Origin: Medicago truncatula
Taxonomy: Eukaryota; Streptophyta; Magnoliopsida; Fabales; Fabaceae
Assembly: GCF_003473485.1 (NCBI RefSeq)
Contig: NC_053042.1
Span: 45,347,762 to 45,411,761 of the forward strand
Length of the DNA stretch: 64,000 nucleotides
Direction: 5' to 3'
The notes beneath the pieces were generated by a model that made no database searches, was not told the origin of the DNA, and worked only from the letters and a program-made list of their open reading frames with translations. A program made the position numbers and the translations under genes. The first letter of the stretch is position 1. Each line of letters opens with the position of its first letter. Of the stretch, positions 49,421 through 61,503 are shown piece after piece.

Positions 49421-50277
49421 CACTTCTAACATTAATCAGCTTGGGTGGAGTTGCCGTCCAGTTGTGCACCGGTGGATAAAACCGGCCCCAAGAAGGTATA
49501 AGTGTAATATAGATGTATCGTTCTCCTCTTTGTTTAACACAAGGTAGGTCTTGGTATGTGTCTTAGAGAAAAAGAAATATTATTATAGTTGAAGCTTTTG
49601 GCATGTAAAATTTAATTATTATAGTTGTCAATCATATAAAATAATTATTTTTATTCAAAAAAACAACTTATTTATTATTAATTTAAGGAATTCAAATGAA
49701 TTTGATTGTTTAAAAAAGAAAACATATTTTTTATGGAAAAAATTTAATGTATTGTGTCCAATATTTGATTGCCACTAATATAAAACATTCATTTATCAAA
49801 TTCACAATTTTTTAAAATAAAATTCACAATTTTCTTAAAGTTTGTTATAAGCACAAAAAGAGATATTTATAAAAAGCATCTTGATTTTGTCTATATTTTA
49901 TCAATGAGAAAAAAATTTGGAAAAACAACATAAACTATAATCTTATGTGCGAAAACCAAGAGAATCAACCTAAAAAACAAATATTATGTTAACGTAGTAA
50001 CTACTACCGACCGTCTAATAAAAAATGAACGGCTGAAATCGAAACTATGCGAAACTACAGTGCATAAATTTAAATTGTTAGATTGTTTTTTTGTGGCTGA
50101 GATCACCTGCTGCGTGGAGTAGTTACATTAGGCAATCCTCCGGTCCATCCCAAGAGGGCATACATCCTAAACCCTTAAGTCATAGTTCAAGCTAGAGTTG
50201 ACGAACAAGTAATCAAGTTTGATAAGAGAATATGTGATTATTGGAAAATGATACAAATCCATAATTATAAAAAGTTC

Positions 50278-53200
50278 CTATCTATAATTAAGTTGATGGA
50301 GAGAAGATTGCAACAGTGTGTAGACAGCATGCCAACCATTTTGAGAAGGGTGAACATTGTCCCAAAAGAATGAAAGCTTTGGTTTCTCACATAAACTGTA
50401 TTTCTTTTCTCCATTATCATCCACTTTTCCACAAGTATTTGTCAAACCATCTCCCTCACAACATGATTTCAGTGGATTCATCAGGGTTGAGTTTTCTGTA
50501 CAATGGAGAAAAAATCAGAAAGAATATATATAGTGGTTGATTGGTAAAAAAAGATCAAAAGGACATACCATCATGCTTTTTCTGCATAGTTTTAATTGTA
50601 GAGAGGAAAGCATTGTAGAGGTCTAGTGTCACATAAACTGATTTTCCAACTTGTTGTTGGTTAAGTTGTAGCACAGTTTGGAGTAGTAATTTGTTGTGAT
50701 CTTCTGAGACCAAATTCAAAAGGTCAACGCAACTAAGATGGAAAGTTACCAAAGTTATCTCAGGTAAACATCCAATTGGTTCCAATAATCCAATTGCTAC
50801 TTTATTTATTCCCAAATTGTGGATGCGTTGAACATTTATGGATAGTTGATTGATAAGGCTTGTAGTGAAGGATTTTATTTCCTACCAAATGAAATACAAA
50901 AAAACAAACATATTAGTAGAAAAAATTGAGATATCAGCAAGAACATTGAAACCAAAAAAACCACTTACCGTAATGCTTCTATTGTTTACTAAAAAAGCAG
51001 TGTAATCATTGCCAGAATTGACGACAAGAGCAACAGAGGATTGGAGGTCTTGTTTGGTATAGACATTTTGTTTGATTAGCTTCTCAAGTGAGTCAATTTG
51101 AACAGTCATGTTTGGTCCATTGGTCAATGTTTGGAAAACACCTGTTCCTCCATAAGCAAAGTTGATTCCATTTTGTAGAGTTGAGGAATTTCTCAATGCA
51201 TATGGTGTAGGGGTTTTAATTTTCAGAAAGGAAGCTGCATTTAATAACACATACATACGTACATATATGAGTAGAGTAATGATACATAGACACCATTAAA
51301 TGGCAATACACCCTTTGACAACCACACAAAAATCTGACACGTAGTCACATGGACCCCGCACAAACACACTTTCTCTTTTCTCTCCTCTTCTCTCTTCCTA
51401 ATGCATGGGGTGTACAAGGGTGTATGAGAATAAAGGGTGTCTATGTATCATTACTCATATGAATAATAGCAAAATGAGGTTGAATCAAATCAAACCAAGA
51501 GGAAAAAACAGTAATACGAACTAGTAAGCCTATTATGCCCTATTTTGAAGTCCAATTTGTACATTTACTCTCTTGGTATTCCTTTTTTTTCACTTATCAA
51601 AAAGTTATATTTCATGCTTGTTAATTTAAACCATGTTGGTGTGACGTAACCTATAAAGCACAAACATTAACACCCAACATGTTACACCGATCAAATTTTA
51701 AGAAAATGAAATAATTAAATGTATTAACAATTGTTGGTGTCGGACATGACACATGCCAGACACTGAGACACATTTTCAATCAAAAGCGTAGGTACAACAA
51801 TGGATATAACTAACCATCTTAAGTTTAAGTGGATATATCCCCTTTCAATCATGTTTTTCTTATCACGAGGCTCAAATTTGTGACATTGTTTAAGATATAT
51901 GAATCTAGTTCCACTCTGTTCAACGCAATGTTGATTTTATTTTTGTTGGTTTGCAAGTGTGAGTTATATGTCACACATCGGATAAAATAGTAAAAGTTGA
52001 ACACCTTATAAGTAAGATGATCCATAAATCCATTGCCTTAAGGTTTTGGGTAAGAGTGTGGTGTCTCTCTTGCTTATGTGGTTGTTCTAGCCTTGATGTG
52101 GACGGTCCCCGACCCAACAATTTTGTGGTATTTGTAGATAAATAAGATCACTTTTACAAAAATTTATTATTTATTCTAATTTATTTGATTTTTTTAATAA
52201 ATCATATGCTTAATTTTATTGAATCAAATTCTTTTTGTTTTAATTAGACTTCGATTTTTTTACACGAGAAAAATAACAGCTTATCATTGATAATCAAAAT
52301 GTAATAAAACAGGTATCCACCCCAGTAATGTTTGAAAATATGGACTTATAATATGTCACACTCACATAATACTAGTAACTTTTAATTACATTTTATGAAG
52401 AATTAACTTATTCTTTCTTTAAAAAAAATGAAGAATGAACTTATATAAGAGTTCTCAAAACAGACCGGTTCAACCCACAACTGGTTTGTGGGTTGAGTCC
52501 TCTATTTTTTTTAAAGAAATTCTAAACTGGATGAAAAATGATTTTAAAAAATCGAACCAAAAGTACAATAAAAAACAGCTATGTGTAAAAATGTTTTGCA
52601 TGCATTCAACCAAATATGTTGTTATTATGACGTGATTTGATTGAATACATGTGTACAAAAGAATCGTTAGATAGTTCAACTTGTTCAAGAGGCTACGTGT
52701 AAAAATGTTTTAGATGCATTCAATCAAATACGTCGCTACTATGACGTGATTTGATTGAATACATGTGTGAAAAAGAAGGGTTGGATATATAATTCAACTT
52801 TTTCAAACTTAGACGAAAGGTTCAGTCCACTATGACGTGATTTGATTGAATACATGTGTAAAGAAACGAATTAGATAATTCAACTTATTCAAACTTAGAC
52901 GAAAGATTCAGTGCGATTAATCAAATCATTCACTACTAATACTGTATTTGTATGTGTGAAGAAAAAAAATTACATGTGATAAAAAATTAATCTCATTTAG
53001 TTATTTGACCAACTCTACTCATAATATGACAGAGAGATAATAAAGAATGAGTAAAATTAGTTTATGCTCTTTGATACTAACTACCATATGCTATAAAATC
53101 GGATTGATCTAACAGTATGATTTAGTATTCAATAGAGAGAGAAGATTGTTACCAATGTAATCGGTAAGAACACGACCATCACTGAATCTTCCAGCAGGTT

Positions 53201-53532
53201 TACCAGGAAATGTGATTCCATAAGGTTGCTTGTACGATGGTGAGCCCATAAAATTGCCTGTATCAGCATATGAGTCTCCAAATACAAACAATTTTACAGA
53301 GTTTTTGTCATACACACCATATGATTTCTTAGTCCCTTCGACCACTTCTGTAAAATTTGCATTAATTTATGTCACACAATAGAAAACCAATAAAAATGAA
53401 TAAACAAAAAAATATGAACAAACCAAAGACATTTAATTGAATTATGATGTTGGCTCTTAATGATATAATACCTGATAAAATGAAAAGAAGAAGGAGCAAA
53501 GGAAGAAGCATGATTATGAGTTGCTTCGCCAT
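50278..53532 (-). CDS. GDSL esterase/lipase, copy E, 5 exons
   Basis: Exons: 53532-53472, 53347-53153, 51234-50969, 50881-50569, 50495-50278, giving 350 aa with all frames kept. The signal peptide MAKQLIIMLLPLLLLLFILS differs from D by one residue. Block I is FVFGDSYADTGN with Ser46, block II NFAYGGTG, block III SGNDY, block V WDNVHPSQNGW with Asp324 and His327. Exon 4 has one extra Gln codon (NQQQVG). Intron 2 is 1.9 kb against 0.23 kb in copy D, and the extra length holds a MITE and a tandem repeat array. TATAAACA on the minus strand lies 47-54 bp upstream of the ATG. All catalytic residues are present. Confidence 0.9.
51274..51456. mobile_element. MITE in GDSL copy E intron 2, near-perfect 9-bp TSD
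   Basis: Both ends read GAGTAATGATACATAGACAC as inverted repeats. The flanks ATATGAGTA (51265-51273) and ATATGAATA (51457-51465) form a 9-bp duplication with one mismatch, suggesting a MULE-like origin. It sits 40 bp upstream of exon 3 in the intron, near the acceptor side. Confidence 0.8.
52579..52905. repeat. imperfect tandem repeat in GDSL copy E intron 2
   Basis: Units begin near 52579 (CTATGTGTAAAAATGTTTT) and 52693 (CTACGTGTAAAAATGTTTT), with a partial third from about 52830. Each contains TATGACGTGATTTGATTGAA and then ACATGTGT. The unit is about 115-125 bp. GACGTGATTTGATTG occurs three times. Confidence 0.8.
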
Positions 53533-53814
53533 TGATGATAGAGATTGGTGATGTCAAAGTGTATTTTCTCTCCTGTTCTGTTTATAAGCAACAAATGGTT
53601 GAATAAACTCCCTTAAAAAGGATCGTGCTACTGGTTAAGGAATCTAACAAAGAAAATTTTAAAGTAAAAAGAAAACTTTTCAAGCATTGATTACACAATC
53701 AATGCATTGATTATATAACATTTAATGCAAAATATTACCATATTTAACTCCTTAAATAATGTTCCGGAGATACTGGTTGGTTCTATTCTAAAAATTTTGT
53801 GTTGACTATCAATA

Positions 53815-54190
53815 AATATTGACAAACCCATCTCTTTAATAGTATTGATTTTTTTAAAAGATCTCTTTCTTTTTTTTTGGTCTTGGATGAAGTGGTAATC
53901 CACTGAAAATAAACTCACACACAACTGTGAGGTCCTGGGTTCGAACCCGGGTCACAACGTCCGGCCTTGCAATTTCGGCATTTGCCAGTTGAACTAGGAC
54001 TTCTAGACAAAAAGATCTCTTTAATATTAATGAAAACTAAATAACTTCATGCCTTTCATAAAACAAAATATAAAAACAAAATATATTGACAGACCCATCT
54101 CTTTAATATTGATTTTTTTTTTAAAAAGATCTCTTTGACATTGATGAAAACTAAATAACTTCATGCCTTTGATAAAAAATAAAAAAAATA
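53815..54190. repeat. tandem duplication upstream of GDSL copy E
   Basis: The block TATTGACA, CCCATCTCTTTAAT, AAAGATCTCTTT, ATGAAAACTAAATAACTTCA occurs twice, once split by the family-4 SINE (53815-54060) and once intact (54082-54170). Its first part also lies upstream of copy D (about 47787-47820). Confidence 0.8.
53869..54009 (+). repeat. SINE-like insert (family 4), perfect 13-bp TSD
   Basis: The insert has an A-box-like TGGATGAAGTGGTAATCC and a B-box GGGTTCGAACCCGGG. A perfect 13-bp duplication AAAAGATCTCTTT flanks it (53856-53868 and 54010-54022). A tandem copy of the host sequence at 54082-54190 has the uninterrupted site, which proves the insertion. Confidence 0.8.
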
Positions 54191-56161
54191 AAATAAAATA
54201 AAAAACTTCATGCCCATTTCTTTCTTTAATATTGGAGTCTGATTTTTGTTTTCTCCTTGAATTAAATTTTACGTCAACAATTTTCATTGGTTAATGAAAA
54301 AGGAGATCAATTTGTATAAATTTTATGAAAATAAGTAAAACCAAATTTTTAAAAAAAAGATAAACTCAATAAATATTTTAAGAGTGTTTTTGAAACAACG
54401 TAATTAAATGAATCAAAAGTTTGTCTTTATTATTATAATTTAGAATAGTAAAGTCACCGCACCGACCTCTCAAAATAAAATAAAAACCAGAAACAAACCC
54501 AACTAATATGAACAACCATCTTAATTGAAAAAAAAAAAAAAAAAAAACTACAAGCTCAAAGACTTGTACAACTATGAAAATTACTTTTCTAAAAATCACT
54601 TAGAAAAGTGGTTGATCCTATTTAAAAAGTGATTGAATCGATTTAATTAAAGGAATGAACAATTTTATATTAGGAAAAAAGCAATTTTCCACGACTATAA
54701 TGTTAACATTGAATTTTTTTTTTAACCATAATAATTAACATTGCATTGAGAGAGAAAAAAGTATTGCATTCAAAATTGAAATGTTTATATTTTTAGGAAA
54801 TTATTTTTAATTACTCACACGTTATAGAACAGAGTTAGTTGTACAGATATCTTGGTACATCAAGAGAAGATATATAATTCATCATTTGTGATATGTTTTC
54901 GGTGTATAAATTAAATCCTCCATTCATGGAGATTTTTTTTTAATGATATAAATAAAGAGTTGTGCTAACTAGAATTTTTTTAATGATATAAATCCTTCCA
55001 TTCATGATAGAGATATTTTAAACGATATAAATAAAGTAATTTTTTATTTTATTTAAAACAACAATTTTTTTACTATCATAAAGTTACCCCGTAGCACTAA
55101 TTAACATTTTCTATATATAAAATAGAGTGAAAGACCGTTGAATTAATTCATTTCATGCAATATTTTTCATTTATCTTAAATAATATTTTTTAATGGAATG
55201 TCATCCGTTAAAAGCTATAAACTATCAGCTAACTTATCAGTTATCCGCTATTTTTACTAAACAAAAAAAACATTATTACTCGATACTCTCTTAACAAATT
55301 ATAAGTAAATTATTTATTTAGATGATTATTAGTTATTCACATTTTCTGGTAGAAAACTACCATAAAAAATAAGAAAACTATTTTCAATAATGTTAGCCCA
55401 ATCGATAAATAGGTAGACTCATATGCCATAAAAAGTGAGTTCAACTCGCGATGTTATCATTATAACCTCTATAATAGATAACTGATTTGTAAGTAGCTTT
55501 TTAACCATTTGCCGAACCTTGAAGTCTGCCCTAACCCTAATTATTTCATTTTTATTCCGTGTTCATGTTAAAAATAGCACAACATACCGTGTAATTTGTT
55601 TTTTTTTTTTTTTGTTGTGGCCGGGGTTTGAACCCCGGACCTTGCATATTTTATGCATTATCCCTACCAACTGAGCTAAGCTCACGAGGACATACTGTGT
55701 GATTTGTTGATTAAAATGGTAAAATTAAAATAAAATAAAAAAAACATAGTTGAGAGTAGAATACGCCAATGGGGGCAGAGTACAAGGTTAAACCCTATGC
55801 CAAAATACCAAAGTTAACCAAGGACCAAAAGTGAAGATCAAACTAATGTTAACCTGGTGTCGAATTTGGAGAATTTGAAATTATCTTTTTTTTTTTTTAA
55901 TTTTATCTCATCTACAAGTGTGTTTTCAAGTTTGCCGGAACTTCAGTTTCTGCCAAATAGAGATACATCCAATCATCCATGACAAAAACATTGGATCATA
56001 GATAAAAGCATATCAGTTTCAGAGAAATATCAACAAAGACAAGGGTAGATAAAAGCATCAGTTTCAGAGAAATATCAACAAAGACAAGGCGCAGACCTAG
56101 TCTAACACCCAAGTGAAGTGACCCAATAACACAACTTATTATGATACAGTGACAGGTGCTT
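54191..56161. other. intergenic between GDSL cluster and SURP/CID gene
   Basis: AT-rich, with one SINE (55599-55689). A direct repeat of about 43 bp (AAGCATCAGTTTCAGAGAAA type) occurs at about 56004-56046 and 56050-56092, just past the 3' end of the SURP/CID gene and probably in its 3' untranslated region. No gene seen. Confidence 0.5.
55599..55689 (-). repeat. tRNA-derived SINE (family 1), 17-bp TSD
   Basis: The minus strand reads GAGCTTAGCTCAGTTGGTAG (A-box-like) and GGGGTTTGAACC/GGGGTTCAAACCCC as B-box, then a poly-A tail. Near-identical 17-bp direct repeats flank it: ACATACCGTGTAATTTG at 55582-55598 and ACATACTGTGTGATTTG at 55690-55706. Confidence 0.8.
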
Positions 56162-59100
56162 TCATTTCACCGTCGCTCTAGCACTCATGGATGTATGATA
56201 ATTTGTGCTTCTCTGCTTCCTATAAGATGAATATACATCATCATACTGACTCACCTCATTTGGATCGGCTGTGGCCCCAAGTCCTAACCTTCCCGAGCCA
56301 CTTGACCCCGGCTTGCGATCTACACTTCCATCGGCATAGGTCCCTGTCTCTGGATCAATCTGCTGCAAGTGTGGGGGTGGAGGTATGCAAGCACCTCCCT
56401 TTCGTACTTGAGATTCTCTCTCATATTCTCCATCGTATTCATCATCTTCATCTCTTGATTCAGAATTCATAGGTCCCTCGGAAGGATTTACCTCTCCAAT
56501 TTCTTTAAAAAACTTGGACACTCTTTGAAGAATTTCTGATGGTGGTACAGTTGACGGTGGTATCATAGTTGGGATATCCAAAGGGCTCATAGGAGAATAA
56601 GGGACCCCACTGCCAATCTGCATCTTTCTAACCATTCCAGGAATGAGGCCAGGTGGAAACAGTGGATATGGAGGTAATTGTTCGCCTGTGCCGGATGATG
56701 GAGGTTGATTGGTTGGTTGAACAGAAGATGGTATACCCATGGACCCTGGAAAGGCACTAGGAGGAGCAGAATTTGTAAGAAATTGCTGAGCTGCAATAGA
56801 TTGCCCCAGAAGTTTATCGGGGCGATCTTGATCCAAGACAATTGTACCAGAGCTCATCCTATCAGCTTGCCACTGCTGGACAATATGATTTGGAGTCTGT
56901 AGTATTCCTGCTTGGGAGAGAGATTATAATTTTTAAAAAATCAAATGATATAACCCTCAACAATCAATATCTAGTAAATCACTGTTAAAAAAAAACGTAA
57001 ATCACACTAAGTGCACTAAACTAAGTTGTCATTTAAAAAAAATTATTGGTCTGATTAGAAGGTAATATGGTATACTTATATGCAAATGTCATCCTGGGGG
57101 CCACGGTGAGTAATCATGTACTCACACATTCTGCCTTGTGCCTTGTCATTCATTATAAAATAATGCTTTGTGAAAAGAAGAAAAATAGAAGAAAAGAAAA
57201 GAAAACAAAAAACAGCAAAGTAGCTTGCCCTGATTCATGGATAAATTTACAACATATGACACAGCAGAAGTTACTCAAGTCTTGCCCCGGTGTTGAAAGC
57301 TGAAAGAAATCATGTGATATCAATGAAACATTTTTTTTAAAAGACGGCCATTTCACATGTTATAATACTTATGGCGATGGAGTATTTCCAAACAAATTAT
57401 TGCCCCACATTTTGGAAATCATTCAGTTAATACAGAAGAAGTAATTCACTAACTTTTGCATGCCATGATGCATTAACATTAAACAGAAGCTTACCTGCAC
57501 CTGAATCTGCTGAAGCAGAAGATAAGTCCTTTTGTGTTGCAGGAAAAGAATTTGTCTGCGGCCCACTAAACATTTCAACCTTGAGTGAAGATATAGTCTC
57601 TTGATCAAATACCTCTTTAGAAGCCCAGAACTCCACCATTTGCTGCAATCTTTTCCTATATTCCTCATTGCTTTGTGGATTATGATAAATTCTTGCAAGC
57701 ATAGAGCCTAAAACAGGTTTAAACGCAAGGGCCTCATTGTCAAGGTCGTGAGTACTTGCCCTTCGATTTAAGCTGCAAATTAGTAACACAAAGGTCAAGG
57801 GCGTTGAAAGCAGAAACATGCATGTTAGCATCAATGTCAAGAAGACTATAAATAAGCGGAGCAAAACAAGCTTGAGGTGAATGATCTAGGCAAGGCAAAA
57901 CTTGCCAAAAAAAAATGTGCAATTGAAGAAAAAAAAATTCAAACATTTGACCTGGAAAGTGTATACAATCAAGGCACCAAAATCACAAGCCTTTGAGCAA
58001 GAAAGTAGAAGCAATTAACAAACATCCCAAACAAAATCCACCCCATCTGTTTGCCTATTTTAAATTTTCAATTGAGATTCAGGCTTAGGATGGAAATAGC
58101 ATATTTTGAAAAAAGATGAAGCAAATGAGACTCGGGGAAGAAAAAGCTGTCCGCTACATGCACTTGTGCGGTAAGGATAGATGGACAGTTGCAAGTTGCA
58201 ACTCCTACTAGACAGGACTCTTATCACATTCCTCCTGCCGTGAAACTAACCCACCAATCAGGCAAAAAATGCAGACGGGGGATAAACCATAAACCCATAC
58301 CAAGAACAAGCTTATTTTGACACAACAAAATAAAATCACAAAAAATACAGTGGGAAAGAAAAGGCTGTGCGCTATATGCACTTGTGCGGTAAGGATAGAC
58401 AGGCAGTTGCAACTCCTACTAAACAGGACTCTTATCACATTCCTCCTGCCGTGAAACTAACCCACCAATCAGGCAAAAAATGCAGACGGGGGATAAACCA
58501 TAAACTCATACCAAGAACAAGCTTATTTTGACACAATAAAATAGAATCACAAAAAATACAGTGAGAAAGTGATCTATACTTTTTGTTGATTAGAACCACA
58601 ATTCTAAGAGTATATCATATATTAATCAATCAAACTATGTTTCAGATATGAGAAAAAGACTAGTTCTATACTGAAATGATAAGCAACACTACCTGTCAAA
58701 AAGAATGTCGTTTGCAAGGTATATTATATGTAACTGTCTCTCAACATCATCAAATGCAAATACCCTATCTCTAAGAGTCTCTGCTAGAGCTGGTGCAAAT
58801 GGTGCTCTCTGCATGAACCAGAGTTTAGCCCCTTTAATGGATTCCTTTGTACCATTCAAATTGTTAAGAACATTACTCAGTTCCATTGCAACATCAGATG
58901 GAAGTGGTCCGGAGAGCCCTTTGAAAGACTTGGATGACTGATCATACTCAGGTCGACCATGAAGCCCAAAAGACTGATGATGTTGATGGTGGTGTTGTTG
59001 ATCATAGAATTGTTGGAATGGAGGCGGGACTAGCATTGAAGGTGAAGATCCAATTCCGATCGGATTCATTGGAGGACCACTAGGAGATGGGCTCATCATT

Positions 59101-59708
59101 GGATTAGGAGAAGGATGGATCATTGACACAGAAGATGACGGAAATGGTTGGTTGAATGGACCACTTGGGGGTCGACTTGATAACCAAAGCTTAAAACGGT
59201 AATAAGCATTGCCCTCCCCACCAAAGAGAAAACTATAAGAAGGATTATCCCGTTGCTTTTCACAAATCATGGCTTCAAATTCAGGGCCATTTTTCACCGC
59301 ATACTCAACAAGTTTGTCAATTCTCTTCTGAAGCTCAGGATCAGAAGGAGGAGCAACTGGGGGTGGAGCAGAATCAAAAAATGGTGATGGAGCAAGATGC
59401 GGAGGATAATGAGAAGGGAATGCAGGTGGTGCTTGATGCTGCTGCTGGAGAAGAAGATGGGGTGGAGGAGGGCCTTGATGGTGCAGCTGGTGTTGCATTG
59501 CATGATGAAAAGGAAACTGCTGCATAGAGGGATGTGCAGCACCGGGACCAGGGGGTATAAAAGGTGGACCGTGCATTGCAGAAGGAAACTGCTGATGTTG
59601 GGGATGAAATCCAAACTGTTGCTGCTGTTGCATATTAGCAGCCGGTCGCTGTTGCTGAGCATATGCCATAGCAGACGCAGCTGCATAATCATGATTTGGA
59701 CGTTCCAT
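56162..59708 (-). CDS. SURP and CID domain RNA-processing protein (CHERP-like), 3 exons
   Basis: Exons: 59708-58693, 57772-57495, 56907-56162, with GT/AG junctions, giving 679 aa. Residues 1-120 are Gln/Pro/His-rich and disordered. A SURP (SWAP) domain lies at about 125-175 ([17 protein letters not shown] ... [18 protein letters not shown]). A CID (RPR) domain spans about 270-420 across the exon 1/2 joint ([20 protein letters not shown], then [20 protein letters not shown] and [10 protein letters not shown]). The C-terminus is Pro-rich with an acidic stretch ([16 protein letters not shown]). Family knowledge: SURP binds SF1-type splicing factors, and CID domains bind the phosphorylated RNA polymerase II tail, so the protein probably couples transcription and splicing in the nucleus. 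There is no RRM in this model, which separates it from SR140-type proteins. A 5' untranslated intron ending near 59782 is likely. Confidence 0.9.
58134..58567. repeat. ~217-bp tandem duplication in SURP/CID intron 1
   Basis: Units 58134-58350 and 58351-58567 are nearly identical (for example CACTTGTGCGGTAAGGATAG, TTCCTCCTGCCGTGAAACTA and TGCAGACGGGGGATAAACCA in each). The differences are few, so the duplication is young. It lies inside the intron and does not touch an exon. Confidence 0.9.
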
Positions 59709-60273
59709 GACTATCTTAACAATATATGGCTAGAATAAGCCTCGACAACTCTTTATGATGATAAGTATCTCAATGTACCTACAAACAACAAAAGGAAAAA
59801 AATCATTCATTTCTGTTATTATAAACAGATCATAATTCTATTAATTGATTTGAACCTGACATGAAAATCATATTCTTGTAAAGATAAGAAATTTTTTAAA
59901 AAATACTGAAAGTTAATTGAAGTTTTTAACATAAACAAATTTAGCCCAATTTATTTCCTCTTGTTAAATTAACAGCAATTGACCAGCTACTAACTCTCAA
60001 CTCCCGATAATTCAACACAAGCTTTAATTAGTTTTCCATTAGGGTGTGGATATAAAGAATTTCTGCAGTTAACCGCGCAATTGCAGAATCCAACGGGGTG
60101 TAGAGCAAATCAAAGCTATGCTGCGACGCAAATCTCATCCTCGTTAAAGGGGAAAGAAAAATCCGATTTTTCCTAAGCATGCCAACATTCACTACAAAAC
60201 TACTACATTGTGTGTACTATTGTTGGTGAAAATTAGCGTCTAAAATACTAAACCTAATGTTGAGACTATTATT

Positions 60274-60480
60274 ATATCTCTCTTAATATAAGAAGAGAAA
60301 ATGTTGTGGAAATCCTATTAATGCCCCAGCCTGGTTAATTGACAAATCACCAAAGTAAGGGTAAAATCTGTCTTTAACTTACTTTATTCAACCAAATTAC
60401 CACAATTAACTAAGATGATGTCATGTAACTACAAATAACTAATAGTTTAGTTCATTTGCTCTTCATAAAGTCATTTCCAT
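60274..60480 (+). mobile_element. Helitron-like 5' terminus, copy 1
   Basis: TCTCTCTTAATATAAGAAGA follows an A, as Helitrons do at their TC end, and is followed by GAAAATGTTGTGGAAAT, then ATTGACAAATCACC and GATGATGTCATGTAACTA. The same series of blocks is present at 63649. I cannot see a CTRR end with hairpin, so this is a family-level inference. Confidence 0.4.
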
Positions 60481-61289
60481 TTGATGCCAACTAAATAAAT
60501 CCGATTTTGGTTGACACGGAAAACGAAAAAAGTTTTCTTTTGTACAAAAAAGATATAATCTAATGTCAGATCTACAATCAATTGGAGGCAAATTTTCAAT
60601 TTCAAATTTCAAATACTCTTATATTGTCATTCACTACTCTTTCATAATTTAATACTCTCTCATTCTCTCTCTTTCAACTGTCTCTCCTCTCTCATTTTCC
60701 TTTTCCTCTTCTCTCTTTGACAACAAGAAGAACACGGCAGGTATAAGAATTCATTTTCCTAATATCATTAATTATTTCATTTGTTGTTGACCTTCATATC
60801 ATGTATATTTAACAAAAACAGTCCTAACACAATTTTAAAATTATATCAACAACAAAAAAGCAAATATACAAAATATATTCATTAGTTATACAAAAAAGCA
60901 AATAAGAGAAAGAAATGAATATTATTTGAGTCATATTACAAGAAAATCTAAGTGAAATTTTTGTTAAATCATAACAAGTAATAACAGAAAGTGAATATTG
61001 AAAGTGAAAAAAAAAAAAAAATAAATCTTTTGATTTGCAAATAAAATTTTTATTCATCTGTAAAAAAAAAAAAAAAAAAAATCTGTTCTATCAAAGATTC
61101 ATTGAAAAAACAGACTTTTTTATCAGTAGCATCGGAACTAAAAAAGATTCATCTACAAAAAAAAATTTACATCTCTAGAAATAAAACAAAATCACATCCA
61201 ATTTCATATTTGTATTGTTGTTGTTGCATGTAATGGAAACAAAATATGTAAAGAACTTGACCTTGATGAAGACAACAGCCAAGGTTTAA

Positions 61290-61503
61290 GCTCTTTTCCG
61301 GCGCGGTGGTTGCAAGCTCCGGCGTGGTGGTCACCGGCGAAGGTTGTCCGTTCCTGATATTTTTAAATGGGTTTTGTAGAGAAGATGGAGGGGACTCTTT
61401 TTATGGTGATGGATTTTCAAAAATGAAGATGGTGGAGCAATGTAACGACCGCCGGAGACACACTGAAGGAGGGAGGAGGAGGCGGCGGCTAGGGTTTGTT
61501 TGA
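61290..61503 (+). other. GC-rich fragment with open frame, possible captured sequence
   Basis: A 65-codon frame from 61306 encodes Gly/Arg-rich sequence (MVASSGVVVTGEGCPF ... RRRRRLGFV) without a known domain. The segment is far richer in CCGG than its surroundings, like the 5' region of a gene or an LTR. It lies between two Helitron-like ends, so capture is possible. It may equally be an LTR leader. Confidence 0.2.

Larger units (their letters stand above)
47670..50277. other. intergenic between GDSL copies D and E
   Basis: It contains the promoter of D (with the block TTGACTATCAATAAATATTGACA also found upstream of E), the GDSL remnant F (48815-49420) and a long (TA)n microsatellite (49204-49246). 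No other gene is supported. A possible small inverted-repeat element with GTAACTACT ends lies about 49990-50130. Confidence 0.5.

Noticed and set aside
53920..53960. Possible tRNA gene because of GGTTCGAACCC
   Set aside because: No acceptor stem or complete cloverleaf can be drawn, and the copy lies in a SINE-like insert with target duplications.
57740..57946. Open frame reading [21 protein letters not shown] just before exon 2 of the SURP/CID gene
   Set aside because: It ends out of frame with exon 2, and exon 1 joins exon 2 directly to give an unbroken CID domain. No splice pair would fit this frame, so it is intron sequence unless an alternative transcript shows otherwise.
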